From Bacteroidia bacterium (lineage in GTDB: Bacteria > Bacteroidota > Bacteroidia > Chitinophagales > UBA2359): DNA of 46,722 nucleotides. The translations under genes were made by a program, and so were the position numbers. Of the stretch, positions 34,472-43,051 are shown piece after piece. Positions within the stretch are counted from its first letter, which is position 1. Each line of letters opens with the position of its first letter. The notes under the pieces were generated by a model. The model searched no databases and was not told the DNA's origin. It saw nothing but the letters and a program-made list of their open reading frames with translations. The stretch is taken from assembly GCA_030427245.1 (NCBI GenBank), contig JAUHXA010000058.1:1-46722 (forward strand). Direction: 5' to 3'.

Positions 34472-35727
34472 TTACCGAAATAAGACTCAAAAACTTCAAG
34501 GTTTTCAAAGAGGAAACCATTTTTCCTACCAATCGCTTGACTTTACTGACGGGAGTAAACGGGGCAGGGAAATCTTCCATGTTGCAGCCTTTGTTGTTGA
34601 TGCGGCAATCTATTGAATATGATGAACGGACAACCCAAATCTTATTTAATGGGAGTTGTGTGGAGTTGGGAAGTTTTATGGATGTGAAAAATGCAGAGAC
34701 ACCGAGGGAAGAAGCGATTATTTTTGGATTTGAAGTAAAAAAGGGCGATTGGCAAAAAGGAATTGTTTATGAATTAGAAGATACTAGTTTTGACGGAGAT
34801 GTAGGTACAATACAAACAATTATTATAGATAGTAAAATAAGAATACAACACAATGAAGGATGGCACTATGTTAATGCAAAAAGTGTGCAAGATACTATCA
34901 TCATCTTACATAATTTATCTCCAATTGAAGATGACATCCATGAAGATATACTAACAAATATTTTTTCTTCTAAAGAAGTATATCGAGGCTATGCGGATAT
35001 TGATAATGCCACTTCCGTTCATACTCTTCACTACATAGCCGCCGACAGAATCGGCCCCAAACCCTACTATGAAAAACAAACTTTAAGTAAGTTCCCCAAT
35101 GTAGGAGCAAGAGGAGAAAATACCGCCAATGTGCTGTATAGAATGGAAGATGAATTGGTCAATGAAAAACTCTATTTAGGAGAAGATGCCCAAACATTAA
35201 TTCAACAAACAGAAGAATGGCTCTCTGAAATTTTGGGAGGCGCAAAAGTAGAATTAAAGGGAAAAGAAAGAGAACATGCCGTTTTGAGTTTATTGTTGAA
35301 TACCGACTCTTCCTCCAATCGCTACCGTCCTTCTAATGTGGGTTTCGGCTATACCTACATTCTCCCTATCATCGTTTCGGGTTTGATAGCCAAAGAAGGA
35401 GAAATATTAATCGTAGAAAATCCCGAAGCGCATTTACATCCCAAAGCACAATCCAAACTCGCCCAATTTCTCGCCAAAGTAGCGAGTTGTGGCGTACAGG
35501 TTTTTATTGAAACACACAGTGAACACATTTTGAATGGAATTCGGTTGGCAATTGTCAAAGAAGAAATCGAGATTCAAAACGATAATGTAACCGTCTTGTA
35601 TTTTCAAGACGATGAAAACGAGCGTTTTGTTGAAATTCCCATTCGAGTAGATGGAGGGATAGATAAATGGCCCGATGGATTTTTTGACCAAACCGACAAA
35701 GACCTTGAACGCATATTGGGAATTTGA
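34468..35727 (+). CDS. DUF3696-type AAA/ABC ATPase
   Basis: This codes for 419 residues. Walker A is G-V-N-G-A-G-K-S (29-36). Residues 288-302 carry S-N-V-G-F-G-Y-T-Y-I-L-P-I-I. Walker B is I-L-I-V-E-N-P-E-A-H-L-H-P (313-325), and a switch histidine lies in E-T-H-S-E-H-I-L-N-G (about 348-357). This is the SMC/RecF-like ATPase of the AAA_15/AAA_21 and DUF3696 type, common in anti-phage systems such as Septu and OLD/Gabija-like loci. There is no nuclease or Toprim domain, so the effector must be another protein. It overlaps the DUF262 gene by 4 bp, and the next ATG starts 3 bp after its stop codon. Confidence 0.92.
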   Translation: MITEIRLKNFKVFKEETIFPTNRLTLLTGVNGAGKSSMLQPLLLMRQSIEYDERTTQILFNGSCVELGSFMDVKNAETPREEAIIFGFEVKKGDWQKGIVYELEDTSFDGDVGTIQTIIIDSKIRIQHNEGWHYVNAKSVQDTIIILHNLSPIEDDIHEDILTNIFSSKEVYRGYADIDNATSVHTLHYIAADRIGPKPYYEKQTLSKFPNVGARGENTANVLYRMEDELVNEKLYLGEDAQTLIQQTEEWLSEILGGAKVELKGKEREHAVLSLLLNTDSSSNRYRPSNVGFGYTYILPIIVSGLIAKEGEILIVENPEAHLHPKAQSKLAQFLAKVASCGVQVFIETHSEHILNGIRLAIVKEEIEIQNDNVTVLYFQDDENERFVEIPIRVDGGIDKWPDGFFDQTDKDLERILGI

Positions 35728-35729
35728 TT

Positions 35730-36755
35730 ATGGAACTATTTATCAATGACTATTCGCTGGAAGACCAATATCTTCACTATGAAAAGGATGAAGATTTTGA
35801 CAAAGCCTTGCTGCAATTCATTGGCACTCTAAAAGCTGTTGCCCAACAAAAACAGGTCTATAAACAACTCACCATCTATGCTGAAACTACTCAATTGAGA
35901 GATTTTATTCGTTCTATTAGCCAACAAAAAGACCAAAGCCCTAAAACAGTTTTTCTGCGTACTTTGGACAGATTAGGAGTTAGAAATTGGAGGAAAGAGC
36001 AAGTCCATACAACTGAGTGTCAATACGTGAGTTTGGATTTGCAGCAATTGGGAATTGATGATATTCGAGGACAATTGTGGGCAGAAGTAGCCGAAAGAAC
36101 ATTAAAAGGTAGAAACTGCCTATTACTCAATTTCCCCAATTCCGTTTTTTCTGTAAATCGATACATCACCATTATAAAAAACGAAGGTCAGAATCCGCCT
36201 GTTTTGGTGAATTTGGATTGGGCAGACAACAAAGTGGCGGTTCATATATGGGTTCAAATTAACTTGGAAATCAGTACCGTAGTTGAAGATTCACAACATT
36301 TGAAAGCTATTCACAACGCTTTTTTAGAATCAAAAAAATTGCAGGAATTTGATTGGAGTTCCTGGAAGCCTTATTTTCACGAAGACAATTACAAAACACA
36401 AGATTTAGGAACACTTTTTCCCTTTATAGAATTGTCGGATTTATTGGTAGAAAATAGCAATTGGAGTTTGTTTGAAAAGGAACTGAACACTTTGAAGCAA
36501 GAGGAACGAATTGGAAAAATTGAAGCGATGGGAAGGCAAATCGCCTTGATAAATGGTTGGGAATACTCTAATCAACTCAGTGAAAGGAACAACAGAAAGA
36601 TTTATTTACCTTCCATTCAATCCGCTAATTTTTACTTAGCTCTTGATACACAACATGGTGAGTTTGAAGTGCATGACAAAAATGGTGTTCATCTTGGTTC
36701 AGTTATGTTTAATCATTTCGTAAAAAAGCCTAAGAGTCACCGTATTAGTGTTTAA
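35730..36755 (+). CDS. Candidate effector with colicin-E3-like ribonuclease C-terminus
   Basis: This codes for 341 residues from ATG 35730; a TTG at 35724 would overlap the previous stop. Residues 1 to about 290 have no family that I recognise (mixed alpha/beta, no signal peptide). The last 36 residues contain D-T-Q-H-G-E-F-E, then G-V-H-L-G-S, then H-R-I-S-V. Asp306, His309, Glu313 and Arg338 fall at the spacing and order of the catalytic Asp510, His513, Glu517 and Arg545 of colicin E3, which cuts 16S rRNA in the decoding centre. This comparison is from memory of the colicin sequence. The homology is inferred, and the full cytotoxin domain is not proven. It is third in the DUF262-DUF3696 operon with no cognate immunity gene beside it. 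Its 3' end overlaps the convergent agmatinase gene by 11 bp. Confidence 0.85.
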   Translation: MELFINDYSLEDQYLHYEKDEDFDKALLQFIGTLKAVAQQKQVYKQLTIYAETTQLRDFIRSISQQKDQSPKTVFLRTLDRLGVRNWRKEQVHTTECQYVSLDLQQLGIDDIRGQLWAEVAERTLKGRNCLLLNFPNSVFSVNRYITIIKNEGQNPPVLVNLDWADNKVAVHIWVQINLEISTVVEDSQHLKAIHNAFLESKKLQEFDWSSWKPYFHEDNYKTQDLGTLFPFIELSDLLVENSNWSLFEKELNTLKQEERIGKIEAMGRQIALINGWEYSNQLSERNNRKIYLPSIQSANFYLALDTQHGEFEVHDKNGVHLGSVMFNHFVKKPKSHRISV

Positions 36756-37815
36756 TCCCTTGCCCACTCCAATTAATCAACTTATACAAAACCCTCGCCC
36801 CCACATTCGCATCCCATTCATCTGCCTCATGATAAGCATCAGGCGACACCTCACACAAGTCAAAACCAATGATTTCCCTTCCAGAAAGCACCAGTTTTTT
36901 CAACAAATAAAACACCTCGTACAATTCAAATCCACCTGCAACAGGCGTTCCCGTATTCGGGCAGAGATTGGGCTTCAAACCGTCAATGTCGAAGCTGATA
37001 TAGACCTTTTGAGGAAGTACTGCAATGATTTCATCACACATTGCAGCCCAAGTAGTCGACCTTTCCATTTCGACTTTTTCCTTGATGTCCCAATCGTAAA
37101 AACAGGTGATACGTTTTGGAAAACGATTGATGTATTCCACTTCCGCCTCACAAATATCCCGAATCCCCACCATTACCAATTTACTCACCTCTTTGTTTTG
37201 CAGTGCATTGTGCATAATCGAAGCATGAGAATATTGGAAGCCTTCAAATGCTACCCGCAAATCAGCATGAGCATCAATTTGAAGAATCCCAAAATCATCG
37301 TATTTCGTAGCCAAAGCTTCCATCAATCCCAAAGGGGAACTATGGTCGCCTCCCACAATGCCCACCAATTTGTTATCGTCCAACAATCGCAAAGATTCCT
37401 GTTTGCCCCATTCCTTCAAAGCCGTACATTGCAGATTTACTTCTCCCAACAATTGCTGCATTTCAGCCGATTCTTCAATATTTCCGCCTTCCTCCAAAAA
37501 TTCAATATATCGAGCCGCCTTCTCTCGGTACACTTCATTTTTTTGCTGCCAATCTTCCGAAATCGGCAACATATACGCTCCAATTTTCCAAGCATCCTCC
37601 ACATCCGAATCGTACAAATCGACTTGCGCCGAAGCCTCCAAAATCGCTTGCGGTCCACTTGCTGTTCCTGCGCTGTACGAAACCGTCACCTCCCACGGAA
37701 CAGGCAATAATACCACCTTTGCGTCTTCATAGTCAAAGGGCAAACCAAATAAACGCCCATTGGCACAGGCGTAAGCATTGGGGTCGAAAGCATTGATTTT
37801 TTGTTGTTTGTTCAT
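36745..37815 (-). CDS. speB: Agmatinase-family ureohydrolase
   Basis: This codes for 356 residues from ATG 37815. A frame extending to 37965 runs into the upstream gene and adds unconserved sequence. The binuclear manganese site is visible in G-G-D-H-S (155-159), D-A-H-A-D-L-R (181-187) and S-F-D-I-D-G-L-K-P (about 270), with Glu in F-D-L-C-E-V-S-P. The family hydrolyses agmatine to putrescine and urea. Neighbouring arginine decarboxylase and deoxyhypusine-synthase-like genes support agmatine as the substrate. It is the last gene of the polyamine cluster, 53 bp after the previous stop, and overlaps the convergent effector gene by 11 bp. Confidence 0.92.
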   Translation of the reverse strand: MNKQQKINAFDPNAYACANGRLFGLPFDYEDAKVVLLPVPWEVTVSYSAGTASGPQAILEASAQVDLYDSDVEDAWKIGAYMLPISEDWQQKNEVYREKAARYIEFLEEGGNIEESAEMQQLLGEVNLQCTALKEWGKQESLRLLDDNKLVGIVGGDHSSPLGLMEALATKYDDFGILQIDAHADLRVAFEGFQYSHASIMHNALQNKEVSKLVMVGIRDICEAEVEYINRFPKRITCFYDWDIKEKVEMERSTTWAAMCDEIIAVLPQKVYISFDIDGLKPNLCPNTGTPVAGGFELYEVFYLLKKLVLSGREIIGFDLCEVSPDAYHEADEWDANVGARVLYKLINWSGQGIKH

Positions 37816-37868
37816 AACATTTACGTAGTAAAATCTGCGAAACATCTGCTTTATCAGCGTCATTTGTG

Positions 37869-38852
37869 TTACCAGTTCAACAGCCAAGCAAATATCAAAG
37901 GTGCAACAATCGTAGCGTCCGACTCGATAATATAACTCGGCGTATCTACCTCCAATTTTCCCCAAGTGATTTTCTCATTTGGAACAGCCCCTGAATACGA
38001 GCCATAACTAGTAGTTGAATCCGAAATTTGGCAGAAATACCCCCAACATTTGATGTAGTCTTTCTCTAAGTCTTGGGTCAACATCGGCACAACACAAATC
38101 GGAAAATCACCTGCAATTCCTCCACCTATTTGGAAGAAACCAATGCCTGTATCACCCATATTTTGCTCGTACCAATCCGCCAACCAAATCATGTATTGAA
38201 TCCCCCCCTTCAAAATATTGGTGCTAATTTCCTTTGTGATACAGTGACTTGCAAACATATTGCCGAGCGTAGAATCCTCCCATCCTGGCACTACGATTGG
38301 AATGTTTCGCTCACAAGCCGCCAACATCCACGAATTTTTTGGGTCAATTTGATAGTACTGCTCCAATTTGCCACTGCGAATGAGTTGGTAAAAATATTCG
38401 TGCGGAAAATAACTTTCTCCTGCTTCATGAGCTTTGAGCCAAATTTCCATCATCGAGTCTTCAATTCGGCGCATTGCCTCCATTTCGGGAATGCACGTAT
38501 CCGTTACTCGATTGTAATGGTTTTGAAGCAAATCCCATTCGTCCTGCGGACTCAAATCTCGATAATTAGGGATTCGCTTGTAAAAATCGTGCGCCACCAA
38601 ATTGAAGATGTCCTCTTCCAGATTTGCACCTGTGCAAGTAATCACGTCTACCTTCCCTTGACGAATGATTTCCGCCAAAGACTTACCCAATTCGGCTGTT
38701 GACATCGCCCCTGCAAGCGTAATCATCATTTTGCCGCCCTTGTCCAAATGCGCCTGATAACCTTTTGCAGCATCTACCAAAGCAGCAGCATTGAAGTGAA
38801 GGTAATGGCTTTCAATAAATTGAGAAACAGGTCCTTTTTGTGTATTTTCCAT
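37869..38852 (-). CDS. Deoxyhypusine-synthase-like protein (probable polyamine enzyme)
   Basis: This codes for 327 residues across the whole deoxyhypusine-synthase fold: T-L-A-G-A-M-S-T-A-E-L-G near residue 45, I-T-C-T-G-A-N-L-E-E-D near 72, and I-T-W-G-K-L near 299 with the lysine that forms the enzyme-substrate imine. Bacteria lack eIF5A, so these homologues usually act on free polyamines, for example as homospermidine synthases. It lies between agmatinase and arginine decarboxylase, which together would supply putrescine. Homospermidine formation from putrescine is an inference; aminobutyl transfer to another amine is possible. Confidence 0.9.
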   Translation of the reverse strand: MENTQKGPVSQFIESHYLHFNAAALVDAAKGYQAHLDKGGKMMITLAGAMSTAELGKSLAEIIRQGKVDVITCTGANLEEDIFNLVAHDFYKRIPNYRDLSPQDEWDLLQNHYNRVTDTCIPEMEAMRRIEDSMMEIWLKAHEAGESYFPHEYFYQLIRSGKLEQYYQIDPKNSWMLAACERNIPIVVPGWEDSTLGNMFASHCITKEISTNILKGGIQYMIWLADWYEQNMGDTGIGFFQIGGGIAGDFPICVVPMLTQDLEKDYIKCWGYFCQISDSTTSYGSYSGAVPNEKITWGKLEVDTPSYIIESDATIVAPLIFAWLLNW

Positions 38853-39299
38853 TGAATTGTATTGCTTTGATAAATTAATAAAATTACAAATATTAAGTGC
38901 CTTGCATAATTAACTGTAACGGAAGTTTCTTTAGACGGTAAAGTGTAATCTTTAAGGAAACGAAAAGGTGACATCTCACTATCTAAAGAAACTTTTGAAA
39001 CAATGTACTTAATACACTGTAACGGAAATTTCTTAATATCCTTCTATGACAAAATTCGTGCATTTACATCCCCCTAAGTCCCCCTTCAAAGGGGGAGTTT
39101 CCTCACTATCAGTGTATTCCCCCTTTGAAGGGGGATGTTGCGCCAGTTTTGTCACATTGTCAAAAAACTTTCGTTACACTGTACTTAAGCTTTATAAGAA
39201 AGTAAACATTTCGTACAAAATTTTCAGTCTACCCTTCAAAGTTTTCTTTCACCACTAATAACCAAACAATATAACAGTACGGCAATCCAACAACAAATC
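38853..39299. other. Repeat-rich intergenic region in the polyamine cluster
   Basis: These 447 bp contain two related inverted-repeat blocks (38917-39002 and about 39010-39190), described separately. There is no ORF of note. It breaks the polyamine genes into a decarboxylase unit and a two-gene unit. Confidence 0.6.
38917..39190. repeat. Nested inverted-repeat cluster, MITE-like
   Basis: The first block pairs AAGTTTCTTTAGA (about 38922-38934) with TCTAAAGAAACTT (38982-38994). The second block is nested: CTGTAACGGAAATTTCTT near 39017 pairs imperfectly with AAAACTTTCGTTACA near 39166-39178. Inside it TGACAAAA (about 39047) pairs with TTTTGTCA (about 39147), and TCCCCCTTCAAAGGGGGA (39079-39096) is matched by a second CCCCC..GGGGG palindrome at about 39119-39135. 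GTAACGGAA begins both blocks, so they are related copies. Confidence 0.7.
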
Positions 39300-40697
39300 T
39301 TAGTATCCCAAAATTTTCAACATTTCCTCTGCCGTTTGTTCGGGCGCATGTTGCCAATGTCGAAGCTGCCCATTTTCGTCTCGGTTTGCAATAATGTGTT
39401 GAGGCGAAGGAATCAAGCAATGTTGAGTGCCGCCATAACCACCCAAAGCCTCTTGATAGGCTCCTGTGTGAAAGAATCCCAAATAAAGTGGTTCTTCAAC
39501 TCCTTTATAGCGAGGCATATAGACCTGCCCTACATGCACCTCCGAATTGTAATAGTCGGCATTATCGCAACTCAAACCGCCAATATTGACCCTTCCAAAC
39601 TCGTTGTTCCACTTGTTAATCGGCAGCAATATGAATCGCTCATAAATACCCCAAGTATCTGGAAGTGTATTGATTAATGAGTTGTCAATCATGTACCAAC
39701 GTTCCGAATCGTTTTGCTGCTTCTGCCCCAAAACCGAAAAAACAGTTGCCCCACTTTCTCCAACAGTATATTTTCCAAACTCAGTAAAAATTTCAGGATG
39801 TGGGATATTCTCTTCATCACAAGCAGCTTTGATTTGTCCTACAATTTCGGAAATCATGTATTCGTAATCGTATTCAAAACCCAAAGAATTTTTGATGGGC
39901 AAACCTCCACCAATGTTGATGGCTTTCAAGGTAGGGCAAACTTTCCTCAATTCACAATAGAGCTTCAATGTACGCTTCAATTCTCCCCAATAGTGCATAT
40001 TGTCTCGGATGCCTTTGTCCACAAAAAAGTGCAACATTCGAAGTCGAAACTTGGGATTGTTGGCTATTTTATTTTGGTAAAAAGGAATCACTTCTGAATG
40101 TCGAATCCCCAAACGAGAGGTATAAAACTCGAAGTTGGGTTCTTCCTCCGTAGCCACCCTTAGCCCAACATTGCAAGGGTGTTTTTCGACCATTTGCTCA
40201 TAAGCATCCAACTCTTCCGCATTGTCGCAGACAGGCACAACATTGTAGAAACCATCGTTGATCAACTCACTGATTTTACGCAAATAACGCTCGTTTTTGA
40301 AGCCATTATTGACGATAATCGTATTTTTTTGAACCTTTCCTTCAGCGTGAAGCTTTCGGAGCAAATCTATATCAAAGGCAGAAGAAGTTTCCAACTGAAC
40401 ACCATTTCTCATTACTTCTTCCAAGACATGTTTAAAATGACTACTTTTGGTGCAGTAACAATAGCGATAATTGTTTTGATAGTTGTGCTTTTCGATGGCT
40501 TTCTGAAACAGATTTTTGGCTTTCTGTATTTGACTCGAAATCTTCGGCAGATAGGTCAATCGAAAAGGCGTACCATAAGTGTCTATGAGTTCTTTTAGTG
40601 GAATATCATTGAAGTACAGGTAGCCATCTACTACTTCAAAACCTTCTTGTGGAAAGTAATAGGTCTGGTCAATTAAATCAGCATATCTATTTATCAT
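39300..40697 (-). CDS. speA: Arginine decarboxylase, SpeA-like PLP fold III enzyme
   Basis: This codes for 465 residues. The alanine-racemase-like barrel starts at about residue 45, with the PLP lysine in Y-C-T-K-S-S-H-F-K (Lys84), where SpeA has a comparable Lys after a Tyr/Cys-rich strand. The glycine loop is I-N-I-G-G-G-L-P-I-K near residue 265, and the C-terminal active-site cysteine segment is G-G-L-S-C-D-N-A-D. It lacks the insertion that makes E. coli SpeA 658 residues long, as in other short Bacteroidota homologues. It converts arginine to agmatine, which the downstream agmatinase would use. Diaminopimelate or carboxynorspermidine decarboxylase activity is less likely given the neighbours. 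Confidence 0.85.
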   Translation of the reverse strand: MINRYADLIDQTYYFPQEGFEVVDGYLYFNDIPLKELIDTYGTPFRLTYLPKISSQIQKAKNLFQKAIEKHNYQNNYRYCYCTKSSHFKHVLEEVMRNGVQLETSSAFDIDLLRKLHAEGKVQKNTIIVNNGFKNERYLRKISELINDGFYNVVPVCDNAEELDAYEQMVEKHPCNVGLRVATEEEPNFEFYTSRLGIRHSEVIPFYQNKIANNPKFRLRMLHFFVDKGIRDNMHYWGELKRTLKLYCELRKVCPTLKAINIGGGLPIKNSLGFEYDYEYMISEIVGQIKAACDEENIPHPEIFTEFGKYTVGESGATVFSVLGQKQQNDSERWYMIDNSLINTLPDTWGIYERFILLPINKWNNEFGRVNIGGLSCDNADYYNSEVHVGQVYMPRYKGVEEPLYLGFFHTGAYQEALGGYGGTQHCLIPSPQHIIANRDENGQLRHWQHAPEQTAEEMLKILGY

Positions 40698-40731
40698 TAC
40701 AAATATTCTAAGTTTTACTGTATTAGGTAAA

Positions 40732-40820
40732 AAAGAAAAAATAACTTCCCAACCAATATTCCCTTTTTGAAGGGGTTGGGGTATGTTAACAAAAGAAAAC
40801 GGGGAGTTATTTTTTTTACC
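40732..40820. repeat. Alternative hairpins between arginine decarboxylase and acylase genes
   Basis: AAAATAACTTCCC (40738-40750) can pair with GGGGAGTTATTTT (40801-40813), or its CCC can join CCCAACC (40748-40754) pairing with GGTTGGG (40774-40780) around a CCCTT/AAGGG hairpin. The two folds exclude each other. A T run follows the distal arm on the plus strand. Confidence 0.5.
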
Positions 40821-40873
40821 CTTACTAAGGGGCGCAAATATCTACAAAACACATCGGATTGAATACAATTATT

Positions 40874-42976
40874 ATGATAAATTCCACTACAAATTTCATA
40901 TTTTTTTTGATGTTAATAGGTATGGTTTCCTGCAATCAACCCATACCCCAAAGCACCAAACTCGAACAGATTCAAATCGTTAGAGACCAATGGGGTGTCC
41001 CTCATATCATCGCTCCAACAGATGCCGATGTAGCCTATGGTTTGGCATGGGTGCAATGTGAAGACGACTTCAATACTTTGCAGGAACAAATGTTGGCGAT
41101 TAAGGGGATGTTGGGAGAAGTAAAAGGTCAACAAGGAATTGTAGTGGATTTTGGAGTAAAATTCATGGGTTTGCGGGAAATCGTGGAAGAACGATACGAA
41201 AAAGACCTAGCCTCCGACTTTCGGAAAGTGCTTCAATCTTTTGTGGATGGGGCAAATGCTTACGCTGCTTTGCATCCCGATGAAGTATTGCTGAATGGTT
41301 TGTTTCCCTTGACGGGAAAAGATGTCATTATAGGCTATTTACTCGGCATGGTAGATGTGTCGGGCGCAGGTAAGGATTTGCAGCGAATCATGAACGGCAA
41401 AATCAAAAACGATGTGCCCAAAGGCTCCAATGCCATCGCCATCAGCCGCAACAAAACAACCGACAACAAAACCTACCTTGCCATTAATTCACATCAACCC
41501 CTTGAAGGTTGGTATTCTTGGTACGAAGCCCATCTCATGAGCGATGAAGGCATGAATATTTTGGGTGGTACGTTTCCGGGAGGAGCGACTATTTTTCATG
41601 GGGCAAATGAAAACTTGGGTTGGGCGCATACGGTCAATCATGCCGACTTTTCGGATGTCTATCAACTCTCTATGAATCCAGACAAGGCCCTTCAATACCG
41701 CTTCGATGGTGAATGGCTCACCTTACAAACGACTCGTTATTGGTCGTGGCTCAAGCTTTGGAAATTCATCAAAATCCCCATCCGCAAAACTATTTATCAA
41801 AGCAAATACGGTCCGACTTTTGAAACCGAAAACGGCTTTTTCTCTTGGCGATATACCGTCAATCTCGACATCAGAGCTGCCGAACAATGGTATAGAATGA
41901 ACAAAGCCAAAAACCTCGAAGAATTTAAAAAGGCCTTAGAGATGCAAGGAATTCCTTGTACCAACATAGTTTATGCCGACCGAGAAGACAATATTTTCTA
42001 CATCAGCAATGGTCGAATTCCCATTCGAAATCCTCAATATGACTGGCAGCAAGTTCTTCAAGGTGACACCTCTTCAACACTTTGGAAAACAAATTACTAT
42101 CCTATTGATAGTTTGCCGCAAGTTCTGAATCCACAATCGGGTTATGTATTCAACACCAACAATACGCCTTTCTCGTCGAGTGATAGCCTAAACAATCCTA
42201 CTGAAAATGAACTCAATAAGCTGTTGGGCTATCTGCCTACTCATGCCGAAAACAATCGTTCTGCCAGATTTTTGGAATTGATTTCGGAATACGATAGCTT
42301 GAATTATGAGAACTTCAAACGCATCAAATTCGACCAACAATATCCTTTACCTTTGGCTCATCCTAAAATGAAAAACTTGGAACTGCTGCTTCAATTGGAT
42401 GCTTCAAAACATCCTCAAATTGCGGATGCAATTCAATTACTGCAATCATGGGACAGAAAAAACAACAAAGAAAACACAACTGCTCCATTGTTTATTTTGT
42501 CGCTCAACAATTTGATGGATTCCCTGAAAGCCGCAGATGTGTACCGCATTGGCAATCACATTACAGAAGCTCAATGTGTGGCAGCTATCGAAAAAGCAGT
42601 AGCAGAATTGAAGGAGGATTATCAGAATATAGAATTGCCTTTGGGTACACTGCAAAGGCACATTCGAGGGGAGGAAAACATTCCGCTTGGCGGTGCACCC
42701 GATGTGTTGGGAGCGATGTATTCTAAAAAGCAGGAAAATGGTCAGTATAAGGGAACTGCGGGAGAATCTTACATCGAATTGGTGCGATTCAGCGATAAAG
42801 GGGTCGAAATAGAAAGCATCAACGCCTACGGTACTTCTGCAAAACCAAATCGTCCACACCACACCGACCAAATGCAACTATTTGCAGAGCAGCGATTGAA
42901 GAAAATGACCTTGGATAAGGAACAGATTTTGGCGGAAGCGGACACGATATATGCGCCTTTGAAGGTCGTGCAATAA
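40874..42976 (+). CDS. Penicillin-acylase-family lipoprotein (Ntn hydrolase)
   Basis: This codes for 700 residues from ATG 40874 (a TTG lies at 40859). A lipoprotein signal ends M-V-S-C with the modified Cys at 20. An alpha-subunit region (21-184) contains D-x-W-G-V-P-H-I and A-Y-G-L-A-W-V-Q-C-E-D-D-F. Autocleavage is expected at G184-S185 in K-G-S-N-A-I-A-I, making Ser185 the N-terminal nucleophile of the beta subunit. F-H-G-A-N-E-N-L-G-W-A-H-T supports the family. Members hydrolyse amides such as penicillins, acyl-homoserine lactones or acylated peptides. The substrate here is unknown. It is monocistronic with a terminator shared with the convergent AAA gene. Confidence 0.92.
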   Translation: MINSTTNFIFFLMLIGMVSCNQPIPQSTKLEQIQIVRDQWGVPHIIAPTDADVAYGLAWVQCEDDFNTLQEQMLAIKGMLGEVKGQQGIVVDFGVKFMGLREIVEERYEKDLASDFRKVLQSFVDGANAYAALHPDEVLLNGLFPLTGKDVIIGYLLGMVDVSGAGKDLQRIMNGKIKNDVPKGSNAIAISRNKTTDNKTYLAINSHQPLEGWYSWYEAHLMSDEGMNILGGTFPGGATIFHGANENLGWAHTVNHADFSDVYQLSMNPDKALQYRFDGEWLTLQTTRYWSWLKLWKFIKIPIRKTIYQSKYGPTFETENGFFSWRYTVNLDIRAAEQWYRMNKAKNLEEFKKALEMQGIPCTNIVYADREDNIFYISNGRIPIRNPQYDWQQVLQGDTSSTLWKTNYYPIDSLPQVLNPQSGYVFNTNNTPFSSSDSLNNPTENELNKLLGYLPTHAENNRSARFLELISEYDSLNYENFKRIKFDQQYPLPLAHPKMKNLELLLQLDASKHPQIADAIQLLQSWDRKNNKENTTAPLFILSLNNLMDSLKAADVYRIGNHITEAQCVAAIEKAVAELKEDYQNIELPLGTLQRHIRGEENIPLGGAPDVLGAMYSKKQENGQYKGTAGESYIELVRFSDKGVEIESINAYGTSAKPNRPHHTDQMQLFAEQRLKKMTLDKEQILAEADTIYAPLKVVQ

Positions 42977-42981
42977 AAAAC

Positions 42982-43017
42982 AAAAAGGCAGCCATCTGTT
43001 TGATAGCTGCCTTTTTT
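42982..43017. terminator. Bidirectional rho-independent terminator
   Basis: AAAAAGGCAGC pairs with GCTGCCTTTTT (with ATC/GAT extending it) around a short loop. It lies between the convergent acylase and AAA-peptidase genes. Confidence 0.92.
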
Positions 43018-43051
43018 TGAATTTAAACTTCGAGTTTATCCTTGCATTTCC

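Noticed and set aside
36748-37710. 320-codon plus-strand frame opposite agmatinase
   Set aside because: Antisense shadow. The agmatinase metal-site motifs are in the minus frame.
38073-38702. 209-codon plus-strand frame opposite the deoxyhypusine-synthase-like gene
   Set aside because: Shadow of a conserved enzyme, with no signal or domain of its own.
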